Assembly: GCA_947440895.1 (NCBI GenBank)
Contig: CANETO010000123.1
Location: 1 to 6,361, forward strand
Direction of reading: 5' to 3'
Length of the DNA: 6,361 nt
Source of the DNA: Planctomycetaceae bacterium
GTDB taxonomy: Bacteria; Planctomycetota; Planctomycetia; Pirellulales; UBA1268
In this document: piece after piece, positions 1 through 5,994 of the stretch
Layout: each line of letters begins with the position of its first letter
Position numbering within the stretch: the first letter of the stretch is position 1
Notes under the pieces: model-generated
What the model was told of the DNA's origin: nothing
Seen by the model: only the letters and a program-made list of their open reading frames with translations
Database searches by the model: none
Translations under genes and position numbers: made by a program

Positions 1-420
1 ACGCACGGCTACGTGCATGCCGTGGCACCGGCGATCCCGCTCTGGCTCGATGAAGGGATCGCGGAATTCTTCGAGCTTCCCCGCAGTCAGCAGGGCGTCC
101 ACGCGGCACATGTAGCCCATCTCTCCGGACGGCTGATCGAAGGCACGTGGCGGCCCGACCTCGACAGGATGGAGGCACTCGCCTCCGCTGGCGAACTCTC
201 GCAGGATCACTACGCCGAGGCCTGGTGCTGGACGCACTGGCTGCTCTGCACGACGCCCCAGCGGCAGCGGCTGCTCCAGGACTACCTCGCCGACGTCCGC
301 CGCGACGTGCAGGCGGCCCCGCTCTCCGCCCGACTGCGGTATGCGGAGGGCTCGACGACCGACCTCTCCGCCACGCTTCGGGCGCATCTGGAAACACTCG
401 TCCCGCCGGACGCTCGGTAG
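1..420 (+). CDS. DUF1570-like / gluzincin-type metallopeptidase, C-terminal part (5' end outside window)
   Basis: The reading frame is open from base 1 and ends at TAG 418-420, leaving 139 visible residues. The fragment begins TH-GYVHAV and continues PLWLDEGIAEFFE at residues 13-25. In zinc peptidases of the MA clan a HEXXH helix is followed by a W-L-x-E-G-x-A segment whose glutamate is the third zinc ligand. The visible His2 would therefore be the last residue of HEXXH and Glu18 the probable ligand, with the first His and the catalytic Glu just outside the window. The rest (an AEAWCWTHWLL stretch, then LLQDYLADV) resembles the tail of DUF1570 proteins, which I associate with planctomycetes. 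The substrate is unknown. An in-frame ATG at 13 is internal and not a credible start, because it would split the zinc motif. Family assignment is from motif recognition only; activity cannot be judged without the missing HE. Confidence 0.75.
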   Translation, partial: THGYVHAVAPAIPLWLDEGIAEFFELPRSQQGVHAAHVAHLSGRLIEGTWRPDLDRMEALASAGELSQDHYAEAWCWTHWLLCTTPQRQRLLQDYLADVRRDVQAAPLSARLRYAEGSTTDLSATLRAHLETLVPPDAR

Positions 421-441
421 GGCAGGAGGCTTTCCCCACCC

Positions 442-471
442 CCGGCGGCACTGCACCATCCGCTGCGCCGG
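442..471. repeat. Short inverted repeat in the peptidase-regulator gap
   Basis: CCGGCG at 442-447 is repeated as CGCCGG at 466-471, an 18-nt loop apart. It lies in the 65-bp gap before the response-regulator gene and overlaps the expected -35 region. It is followed by GTTTATAG rather than a run of T, so it is not a convincing intrinsic terminator. It could be an operator-like dyad or chance in GC-rich DNA. Confidence 0.3.
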
Positions 472-479
472 TTTATAGT
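451..479 (+). promoter_or_regulatory. Possible promoter for the two-component operon (TATAGT -10 box)
   Basis: TATAGT at 474-479 matches the bacterial -10 consensus TATAAT in 5 of 6 positions and is a rare AT-rich patch here. The hexamer 17 nt upstream (CTGCAC, 451-456) matches TTGACA poorly, so the -35 element is weak or replaced by an activator. The regulator's ATG begins at 486, 6 nt after the -10 box, so transcription would start at or next to the start codon. No Shine-Dalgarno sequence lies directly upstream of that ATG, which fits a leaderless or very short leader. This is inference from position only. Confidence 0.35.
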
Positions 480-485
480 GGCGTC

Positions 486-1154
486 ATGCCTGACAGCCCA
501 CTCCGCATCCTGGTGATTGAGGACGATGCCGCATCGAGGGCCGCGCTCACGCAGTGCCTCCGCGAGGAACAGTGCGTCGTGTTCGGCGCGGGCGATGGAG
601 CCACAGGCCTCGACATCGCCCTCCGCGAGCCGCTCGACCTCGTCGTTCTCGACCTGATGCTGCCGCGGCTCGACGGAATCCACCTGCTCGAGAAACTCCG
701 CCAGCAGAGCGACGTGCCGGTGATCGTCGTGTCGGCCAAACGAGGCGAGAACGACCGGATCGAAGCCCTCGACGTCGGCGCCGACGACTACCTCACCAAG
801 CCGTTCACAGTTCGCGAGCTGCTGGCCCGCATCCGGGCCGTGCTCCGCCGCAGCGACCGCGAAACATCCACCGTGATCACCGTGGGCGACGTCACCATCG
901 ATCTCGATGCGAAGACAGCCTCACGCGACGGCTCGCGGATTCCATTGACGCCCATGGAGTTCGAAGTGCTCGTATTCCTGGCCCGACGGCGCGGCAAGCT
1001 CGTGCCCCGCGATCAGCTCCAGAAGCTGATCCATCCCGACGAGGAACGCGATGTCAGCAACGTCGTCGACGTGCTGCTGCTCCGGCTGCGGAAAAAGCTG
1101 GGGCGGGACCTGATCGCCACGAGGCGGGGCCAGGGATTCATCATCGATGCCTAG
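486..1154 (+). CDS. OmpR/PhoB-family two-component response regulator
   Basis: This 222-residue protein is the usual length for an OmpR-type DNA-binding response regulator. The receiver domain spans about residues 5-120: the acidic pair Asp13-Asp14, the phosphoacceptor Asp56 (in VVLDLMLPRLDG), Ser83 in the switch position, Tyr102 and the conserved Lys105 (in DYLTKPF). A winged-helix output domain follows from about 128 to 221, with the LTPMEFEVL segment, the RLRKKLG recognition region and the TRRGQGF wing. It should bind DNA as a phosphorylation-induced dimer and control transcription. ATG 486 is the only sensible start, since upstream in-frame sequence lacks a start codon close by and the receiver begins at once. 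The stop lies inside the start region of the sensor kinase gene, so the two proteins are almost certainly partners. All phosphorylation residues are present. The target genes are not evident from the window. Confidence 0.95.
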   Translation: MPDSPLRILVIEDDAASRAALTQCLREEQCVVFGAGDGATGLDIALREPLDLVVLDLMLPRLDGIHLLEKLRQQSDVPVIVVSAKRGENDRIEALDVGADDYLTKPFTVRELLARIRAVLRRSDRETSTVITVGDVTIDLDAKTASRDGSRIPLTPMEFEVLVFLARRRGKLVPRDQLQKLIHPDEERDVSNVVDVLLLRLRKKLGRDLIATRRGQGFIIDA

Positions 1155-2628
1155 CCTGTCATTCCGCTCCCTCCGCTGGCGGTTTGCCTTCTGGTTCGGG
1201 CTCTTTATCCTCGCACTTGCCGTCGGAGCCCGCACGTTCCAGTTCCGCGTGGCGGTCGAACTGCTGGCCCGTGAAATCGACGCCCAACTGTGGGCTAGGC
1301 TCGGTGCCCTCAAGGTCCAGCAGCGGTTCGCCCCGGAGACCCTGCTCGACCCCACGCTTCGGCTCGGTGGACTGCTGCTGCCCGATATTCGGACGGCGAC
1401 CGACTGGAAGCCGTCGGGCGTGCTGCGGGCCATCATGCCAACAGTGAGCCACACCGATCTCCACGAGCCGGTATTTCCGTGGTTCGCCGGTATCTGGCAG
1501 CAGGACGGCACGACCATCGACACGCTCCGCCTGCCGCCAGGATTCTCGTGGGAGCCGGGCTGGCACGACCATACAGACCGGCTCTGGACGCAGGCCGATG
1601 GCCAGCTGCGGCTCGCCGCCACCACAGGCCAGAACAACACCCTGCTGCTGGTCGGCACACCGCTCGCCCCTCTCCACGCGGCTGAACGGCAGGCGATCTT
1701 CTTCTACTGCTGGACACTCGCCGCAGCGAGCGTCCCCGGACTGCTCGTGGGCTGGCTGCTGTTGACGCGGATGCTCAAGCCGCTGGGCGGTATCACACAG
1801 ACGGCGGAGCGGATCCGCCAGGGGTATTTCAACGAGCGCATCGATGTTTCCGCAGCCGATTCAGAGCTCGTTGGAATGGCCGAAACGATCAACAGCATGC
1901 TCGACCGGCTCGATAGCATCCGAATCAAACAGTCCCGATTCAATGCGGATGTCGCCCATCAGGTCTTGAGCCCCGTCCACGGCATCCTGCTCCAGACCGA
2001 AGTCGCCATGCAGCGGCCCCGCACAAGCGTCGAACTGACGCAGACCGTCGCCAGCGTCCGCGACCTCGCTGGCAGGATCCAGTCGCTCTGCGAGTCGCTG
2101 CTGACCTACTCGCAAACCCTGGCCGTATCGCCTGGACACCTGAAACAGGTCGACCTCGACCCGATCATCGACGCCGCCGTCGAACAGGTCACGCCGCTGG
2201 CGACGGAACGCAGCGTCACCATCGTCAACGAGACGACAGCGACGGTCGTGCGGGGCCTGCCGGAATTACTGCGGCAGGTATTCGTCAATCTCCTCGGCAA
2301 CGCCATCGCCCACAGTCCGGCCGCCGGCACGGTCTCGATCGACATCCATGACCACGAGGGCCGGTGCTGCGTGCGGGTCATCGACCACGGCAGCGGCGTC
2401 TGTGCCACCGATGCCCCCCATCTCTTCGAGCGTTTTTTCCGCGGCGAGGGCTCTGGCTCGAGCGGCGGCCACGGTCTGGGGCTGGCAATCTGCCAGAGCA
2501 TCATGCAGAGCCACGGAGGCGACGTCGTCCATCGCCCCACGCCGGGTGGTGGGGCGACGTTCGAGGCGCGATTCCCACCAGTCGCCGCCCCCGAAGCCGG
2601 TGCTCGATCACACGCAGACCCGGTCTAG
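1147..2628 (+). CDS. Membrane sensor histidine kinase (HAMP-HisKA-HATPase), partner of the upstream regulator
   Basis: This 493-residue kinase begins at ATG 1147, overlapping the regulator by 8 bp; an AGGGA lies 10 nt upstream. The order is: membrane helix at about residues 12-30; an extracytoplasmic sensor region of roughly 150 residues with His102, His106, His140 and His142 and several Trp; a second helix at about 184-206; HAMP linker from about 207 to 260; dimerisation/phosphoacceptor helix with His271; then the ATP-binding domain. The latter has N-box Asn381 and Asn385, G1 box Asp413-x-Gly415-x-Gly417, F-box LFERFF (426-431) and G2 box GHGLGLAI (441-448), so ATP binding looks intact. The H-box is unusual: AHQVLSP instead of the common HELRTP. 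It should autophosphorylate His271 and pass phosphate to Asp56 of the regulator. The topology resembles metal- or envelope-stress-sensing kinases, but the signal is unknown. Confidence 0.94.
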   Translation: MPSLSFRSLRWRFAFWFGLFILALAVGARTFQFRVAVELLAREIDAQLWARLGALKVQQRFAPETLLDPTLRLGGLLLPDIRTATDWKPSGVLRAIMPTVSHTDLHEPVFPWFAGIWQQDGTTIDTLRLPPGFSWEPGWHDHTDRLWTQADGQLRLAATTGQNNTLLLVGTPLAPLHAAERQAIFFYCWTLAAASVPGLLVGWLLLTRMLKPLGGITQTAERIRQGYFNERIDVSAADSELVGMAETINSMLDRLDSIRIKQSRFNADVAHQVLSPVHGILLQTEVAMQRPRTSVELTQTVASVRDLAGRIQSLCESLLTYSQTLAVSPGHLKQVDLDPIIDAAVEQVTPLATERSVTIVNETTATVVRGLPELLRQVFVNLLGNAIAHSPAAGTVSIDIHDHEGRCCVRVIDHGSGVCATDAPHLFERFFRGEGSGSSGGHGLGLAICQSIMQSHGGDVVHRPTPGGGATFEARFPPVAAPEAGARSHADPV

Positions 2629-2643
2629 CTCTTCCGAAAGAGC
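2616..2643. repeat. Two adjacent inverted repeats at the convergent gene junction; possible bidirectional terminator
   Basis: AGACC-C-GGTCT occupies 2616-2626, and a perfect 6-bp hairpin GCTCTT-CCGA-AAGAGC occupies 2628-2643. Between and overlapping them is CTAG (2625-2628), which supplies both stop codons. Either strand would form the 6-bp hairpin right at the end of translation. Neither side has a T-run, so this is not a classical intrinsic terminator; a structural 3' end or Rho-assisted stop is possible. Confidence 0.4.
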
Positions 2644-3572
2644 GTGCCGCGATCGGCGATTTCGAAGCCGATCTTCGTGAAGAGTTGCATCGCCGGCGAG
2701 TTTGTCTCCGACACATGCGTCTCCGCCAGCGTCACCCCCTCCTGAGCGAGGTCGTGCAACGCTTCGGCCACCAGGTAATGGGCCAAGCCCTGCCGTCGCC
2801 TCTCCCCCTCGATGCCCACGTGCATGAGGCCCGTCGCCGACACCCCCCAGGCCGTCGCCAGGGGCTGCATGTCCCAGAACGAGGCGGTACCAAGCAGTGA
2901 TTCGCCGGTGCCACGCAGTTCGTAGCGGCGGAGGGCGATGCCCGTCGTGGTGGCAGCCTCCCACCAGGACCGTCGCGCCGGCTCATCGATCACACGGAGC
3001 GTCGTGGCCCGCCGGATGGCCAGTTGCAGCCGATTCACCGGCGGCCGGAAGCCCGTCAGCGGTCGCCGCAGCACGCCAATCCGCTCCGCTTCCGCGTATC
3101 CCGCGCGGCGAAAGACTGACTGCATGGTGGGCGAGGAGTCGAGCACGCCCGGCAGATCGGCGCCGCCGTAGAGGCCCAGATAGAAGCTCCGCATCTCTGT
3201 CGAGCCGCCCCCCAGCAAGGTCGCCGCACCGCGGCGCTGCAGGTAGGTCTCGCACCGGTCGAGCAGGTCGGCCCCGATCCGCTCGTGTTCGGCGTGCGGC
3301 ACCACGACCACAAGCAGCGTCGTGCCTACGGTCGTGTCGATCGCCGAGTGATCGGCATTCGGTCCGAAGGCGGCATGGGCGAAGCCGACAACGCGGCCGT
3401 CGTCGATGGCAACGATCAGCCCTTCCCTGTCGAAGTAGGGCTTCGAGAAGACGCCCGCCTCCAGGAGCGCTGACGTCATCGGCTGCATCGCAGATGGTCC
3501 GAGATCGGCCGACCTCCAGGCGTCGGCCAGTCGTGGCGGATCGTCGTTGCGGAAGCAGCGGAATTCGATCAC
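2625..3572 (-). CDS. Two-domain GNAT-family N-acetyltransferase (MshD-like architecture)
   Basis: This 315-residue protein begins with GTG at 3572, overlapping the Rieske gene stop as GTGA; GGGGAG lies 8 nt upstream. It appears to hold two GNAT folds. The C-terminal one (about 185-315) has a clean acetyl-CoA pyrophosphate-binding motif A, RRQGLA at 259-264, after the LMHVGIEGE strand, and a standard motif B ending with NSPAMQLFTKIGF (291-303). The N-terminal one (about 1-165) has the strand LLVVVVP (86-92) and an ERIGADLL helix start, but Arg98 replaces the first Gly of the motif, so acetyl-CoA binding there is doubtful. It ends with VFRRAGYAEAER. A degenerate N-terminal and functional C-terminal GNAT of this total length recalls actinobacterial mycothiol synthase, but mycothiol is not expected here, so I infer only architecture. 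The acceptor is unknown. Its stop shares CTAG with the kinase stop. Confidence 0.88.
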   Translation of the reverse strand: MIEFRCFRNDDPPRLADAWRSADLGPSAMQPMTSALLEAGVFSKPYFDREGLIVAIDDGRVVGFAHAAFGPNADHSAIDTTVGTTLLVVVVPHAEHERIGADLLDRCETYLQRRGAATLLGGGSTEMRSFYLGLYGGADLPGVLDSSPTMQSVFRRAGYAEAERIGVLRRPLTGFRPPVNRLQLAIRRATTLRVIDEPARRSWWEAATTTGIALRRYELRGTGESLLGTASFWDMQPLATAWGVSATGLMHVGIEGERRRQGLAHYLVAEALHDLAQEGVTLAETHVSETNSPAMQLFTKIGFEIADRGTLFRKS

Positions 3573-3907
3573 GCGGGCGACTCCCCTGCGAGCCCGTCGC
3601 AGGCCAGCCGGATGGAGAGCCGGCCATTCTCAACCCGGATCTCATGGACCGTCTGCCGCATGGTGGCGCTGAGCCGGTGGCGACCCGTGGTCACATCGAA
3701 CTGCCAGCCGTGCCAGGGGCATGTCAGCACAACGCCGCAGAGTGCTCCGGTGCCGAGCGGTCCGCCTTGATGCGGACAGAGGCCGTCGATGGCGTGGAAG
3801 GTGCCGTCGACGTTGGCGATGGCCACCATACGGCCGCCCGCCAGCCGTTCGATGCTCATGCCCGGCGGGCATTCGGAAACGTCGGCGATCGAGATCCAGT
3901 CGCTCAT
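3569..3907 (-). CDS. Rieske [2Fe-2S] ferredoxin-like protein
   Basis: This 112-residue soluble protein consists of one Rieske domain. The cluster ligands are Cys44 and His46 (CPHQGG) and Cys63 and His66 (CPWHGWQFD), a C-x-H-x16-C-x2-H pattern. It is a compact ferredoxin-type Rieske protein like the NirD subunit of nitrite reductase or the ferredoxins of ring-hydroxylating dioxygenases, not a membrane-anchored cytochrome bc1 protein: there is no N-terminal helix or signal peptide. A role in one-electron transfer is the family expectation; no reductase or oxygenase partner is in the window. The start is ATG 3905-3907 with no clear Shine-Dalgarno. Its TGA overlaps the GTG of the acetyltransferase, implying coupled translation. 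An extra Cys57 lies between the ligand pairs, but the paired disulfide cysteines of high-potential Rieske proteins are not evident. Confidence 0.93.
   Translation of the reverse strand: MSDWISIADVSECPPGMSIERLAGGRMVAIANVDGTFHAIDGLCPHQGGPLGTGALCGVVLTCPWHGWQFDVTTGRHRLSATMRQTVHEIRVENGRLSIRLACDGLAGESPA
3581..3586 (-). promoter_or_regulatory. Ribosome-binding site supporting the GTG start of the acetyltransferase
   Basis: On the minus strand GGGGAG ends 8 nt before the GTG at 3572. It lies inside the 3' end of the Rieske gene and decides this otherwise atypical start codon; the next in-frame Met is about 28 codons downstream, too far into the N-terminal domain. Confidence 0.55.
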
Positions 3908-3974
3908 AACCAGAGACGTCGATCCGAGGCGATCAGGAGGGGCGGGAGTACGTCAGGGGGGCCGCTGCCTGTGT

Positions 3975-4024
3975 CGAGGATCTGTATCGACGCTTCTGGT
4001 TCGACGCTTCTGGATCGATCCTCG
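3975..4024. repeat. Inverted repeat enclosing the tandem repeat upstream of the Rieske gene
   Basis: CGAGGATC at 3975-3982 recurs as its exact reverse complement GATCCTCG at 4017-4024, separated by 34 nt. The right arm overlaps a 10-bp palindrome, GGATCGATCC (4012-4021). The arms lie in the 119-bp gap (3908-4026) between the acyltransferase stop and the Rieske start. There is no T-run beyond either arm, so a regulatory site or RNA structure is more likely than an intrinsic terminator. Confidence 0.5.
3987..4013. repeat. Two tandem 13-bp direct repeats (TCGACGCTTCTGG)
   Basis: TCGACGCTTCTGG occurs exactly at 3987-3999 and again at 4001-4013, a 14-bp period, in non-coding DNA 80-106 bp upstream of the Rieske start. 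The spacing is a little over one helical turn, which would suit a transcription factor binding two half-sites on roughly the same DNA face. It could equally be a simple duplication. Confidence 0.7.
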
Positions 4025-4026
4025 TC

Positions 4027-4959
4027 TCAGGCGGCGGCACGCGTCACTGTAGCCTTTGGCGGTGCTCCCCGCCATCGCCTGTGCACCCACCAGTATTGCG
4101 AGGGGGCGCGGCGGATCGTCTGTTCGAGGAGCGACGTATACCACTGCGAAATCGCCCGCAGATCGGCCGACTCGGGGCCGCCCAGAGCCGGGTCGGCGAC
4201 CCCCTCCAGCCGCAGATCGTAGTCGAAGAGCCGCCGCCGTCGCGTGGCCGAACAGACGATCATCGGGGCCGAGGAGGAGAGGGCGAACACGCCGATCGCC
4301 TTGTGCACACTGGCCGGCCGGCCGAAAAAGTCGACCCAGCAGCCCTTGGGCCCAGCCGCCTGGTCGCCGAGCAGACCGATCACGCCGTTGTTCTCCAGCA
4401 CGAGCGCCACGTCGGGAGCGCTCCCCTTCTTGGGCAGGATGATCTGGCCACGCGCCTCACGGAACTTCGTCACGAACCGATCGAGGAGCGGATTGTCGAG
4501 CTCGCGGGCCACCGAATAGATGCGGAAACCAAAGAGCCCGAACACGAAGGCCGACATTTCGAAGTTGCCGAAGTGGCCTGAGAGGATCACCTTAGGGCGG
4601 TCGGACCAGAGTTCCCGCAGAAACCGTTCCATGCCGTGGATCCGCAGATGCCGCCGCCAGGTGGTCTTGCGGATCACCCGTTCGGAATGGGCGATCTCGA
4701 CCACCATCAAGAGCAGGTGCTCCCACATGCCGCGGGCCGCCTCGCGGGCCTGCTCGGGCGTCCAATCGGGAAACGCCTGCTGGAGATTCTCGCGGACTAC
4801 TTCCCGCCGGATCTTCACCCGGTTGGCGAGGAGGTTGGACGAGCCGCGGGCGAACCGCTCACACATACCCCGGGGCAGCGACTGCACCACGCAGATGAGC
4901 ACGCGGACCGCCACATAGGCGAGCGTATCGACGGTCTGCGTGGCGAGCGAACGGCGCAT
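4027..4959 (-). CDS. LpxL/HtrB-family lysophospholipid (lipid A-type) acyltransferase
   Basis: This 310-residue protein belongs to the bacterial lipid A biosynthesis acyltransferase family, which adds a secondary acyl chain to lipid A precursors at the inner face of the cytoplasmic membrane. It has an N-terminal hydrophobic segment (about 12-28), then the ENLQQAFPDW region seen in the family. The catalytic H-x4-E signature is His129 to Glu134 (GHFGNFE). A RELDNPLLDRF segment with Arg152 follows, then GLLGDQ with Asp199, and the C-terminal QYWWVHRRW (288-296) typical of LpxL/LpxM. I chose ATG 4959 because it places the membrane segment directly at the N terminus; a GTG at 5001 would add 14 residues. 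It implies an LPS-like outer membrane if the substrate is lipid A, but related enzymes acylate other lipids. No other lpx gene is present to decide. Confidence 0.88.
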   Translation of the reverse strand: MRRSLATQTVDTLAYVAVRVLICVVQSLPRGMCERFARGSSNLLANRVKIRREVVRENLQQAFPDWTPEQAREAARGMWEHLLLMVVEIAHSERVIRKTTWRRHLRIHGMERFLRELWSDRPKVILSGHFGNFEMSAFVFGLFGFRIYSVARELDNPLLDRFVTKFREARGQIILPKKGSAPDVALVLENNGVIGLLGDQAAGPKGCWVDFFGRPASVHKAIGVFALSSSAPMIVCSATRRRRLFDYDLRLEGVADPALGGPESADLRAISQWYTSLLEQTIRRAPSQYWWVHRRWRGAPPKATVTRAAA

Positions 4960-5112
4960 GAAACGGATCGTCCCTGATGCATCGGCGGCACGTCCCTGCA
5001 CCGCACCCCGGAATTCTCGCGAACCCCGTCCCGTTCATCCAGATCGGTTCCCGACCCTCCCAGGATTCACCGGTCGTCACACTGGGCTGGCCTTGCAGCC
5101 ATCCCCCCCCGA
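4960..5112. other. Non-coding gap with a C8 tract
   Basis: These 153 bp separate the CPBP gene stop from the acyltransferase start on the minus strand. I see no credible gene: the open frames crossing it are shadows of flanking genes. A run of eight C (5103-5110; G8 on the transcribed sense) sits two bases after the CPBP stop. No strong promoter or hairpin-plus-T terminator is visible, so co-transcription from pgsA through the acyltransferase remains possible. Confidence 0.5.
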
Positions 5113-5994
5113 TCAGTGTGCCCCGGCCGTGCCAGGGGCTCCCGTCTGCAGCACGACCAGAACGACGCTGACGGCATTGAATAGCCCGTGCAGGATGATC
5201 CCGGGCACGATTGAGCCGGTCTGCCGAGCCAGATAGCCAACGACCAGGCCAAAGAAAAACAGCGGCACCCAGGCCAGCCCCTGCCCGAGATGGGCCAGGG
5301 CAAAGGCCAGACTCGACAGCACGATAGCCGCCATGCCACTCCACTGCGGTGTCTGTGGCTTGAGCCAGCCCTCAAGCCACCCCTGCAAGACCCGCCGGAA
5401 TAGAAACTCCTCGGCAATCGGGGCGGCGACCACGGCCGCAAAGGCAACCAGTCCAATCGAGAGTGGATCGTGATGGGCGTTGAGGAAATCGACAATCGTG
5501 TGCTTGTAGGGTTCGATGCGGTCGAGCACGGCGGCCAGGCCCAACAGCGGCGCCAGCAAGAGCAGCAGCCCCGCCACTGCGAGCCGGATATCGTCGCGGA
5601 GACGTCCCAGCCCGCATCCGAGCGCCGACCACCCCGCCCCGCGCAAAAGCAGATGCGCTGCCGAAACAGCCGTGGCGGAGAGCATGGCGATACTGCCGGC
5701 AGCCAGCCTCAGTTGCAACGACGCACCGGGCGGCATGCTCTCCGCGGCGAGTACCTGAAACCCGAGAAACGAGAGCACGGCGGCAGCGACATCGACTCCG
5801 TTCCAGGGAACGGACTGATGCGGCCGACTCTCCACCGCCGGAAGCCCGCGACTCGTCCGCCGTACAATCAGCCAGAGCACCGTCAGGCTGGCGATCAGGC
5901 CGCACGCGGCCACCAGCCCAAAAACCAGAATCTCCTGTCCTGAGACCGTCTCCGCGGCCAGTGGTGGCATCTGGTCAGGAATCTCGATCTCCAT
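5113..5994 (-). CDS. CPBP-family (CAAX protease / bacteriocin-processing, Abi-type) intramembrane metalloprotease
   Basis: This 293-residue polytopic membrane protein has roughly eight hydrophobic segments (near 22-44, 66-85, 96-117, 138-158, 180-194, 222-236, 243-256 and 262-283). The C-terminal half holds the CPBP signature: motif 1 EExxxR as Glu195-Glu196 to Arg200 (IAEEFLFRR), motif 2 FxxxH as Phe231 to His235 (FALAHLG), and motif 3 HxxxN as His269 to Asn273 (HGLFN). All catalytic and metal-binding positions are present, so it is probably an active glutamate-type intramembrane protease related to Rce1. The substrate is unknown; there is no CAAX protein or bacteriocin gene nearby, and most such genes are uncharacterised. 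ATG 5994 is supported by AGGGAG 7 nt upstream. The gene overlaps the pgsA end by 20 bp, indicating an operon with a phospholipid synthesis gene. Confidence 0.92.
   Translation of the reverse strand: MEIEIPDQMPPLAAETVSGQEILVFGLVAACGLIASLTVLWLIVRRTSRGLPAVESRPHQSVPWNGVDVAAAVLSFLGFQVLAAESMPPGASLQLRLAAGSIAMLSATAVSAAHLLLRGAGWSALGCGLGRLRDDIRLAVAGLLLLLAPLLGLAAVLDRIEPYKHTIVDFLNAHHDPLSIGLVAFAAVVAAPIAEEFLFRRVLQGWLEGWLKPQTPQWSGMAAIVLSSLAFALAHLGQGLAWVPLFFFGLVVGYLARQTGSIVPGIILHGLFNAVSVVLVVLQTGAPGTAGAH

Noticed and set aside
424..429. Perfect AGGAGG Shine-Dalgarno sequence after the peptidase stop
   Set aside because: No ATG, GTG or TTG lies 5-12 nt downstream; the regulator ATG is 56 nt away, too far to be served by it.
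442..480. Intrinsic terminator for the peptidase gene
   Set aside because: The dyad has only 6 pairs, an 18-nt loop and no T-run after it.
147..485. Upstream extension of the response regulator frame to an ATG at 147
   Set aside because: It would overlap most of the peptidase tail and add Arg/Ala/Pro-rich sequence unlike any receiver-domain N terminus; the receiver begins right after ATG 486.
554..1447. A 297-codon plus-strand frame across the regulator and kinase genes
   Set aside because: Out-of-frame shadow: Arg/Pro/Ser-rich product, no domain, while the overlapping frames encode clear two-component proteins.
921..1658. A 245-codon minus-strand frame opposite the regulator-kinase junction
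   Set aside because: Serine- and arginine-rich shadow of the real coding frames; no motif and no ribosome-binding site that would argue for it.
2897..4222. A 441-codon open frame on the plus strand, opposite the acetyltransferase, Rieske and acyltransferase genes
   Set aside because: Its product is Arg/Pro/Ser-rich low-complexity sequence with no recognisable domain, it spans three well-supported minus-strand genes and their gap, and long antisense frames are expected at this GC content.
4960..5001. GTG start at 5001 for the acyltransferase (14 extra residues)
   Set aside because: No Shine-Dalgarno sequence precedes it and the extra residues are not hydrophobic or family-like; ATG 4959 puts the membrane segment at the N terminus. 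It cannot be excluded.
5067..5102. An 11-codon minus-strand ORF starting right after the G8 tract
   Set aside because: The G-run abuts the ATG with no spacer, the peptide has no hydrophobic or conserved character, and it coincides with the end of a shadow frame of the protease gene.
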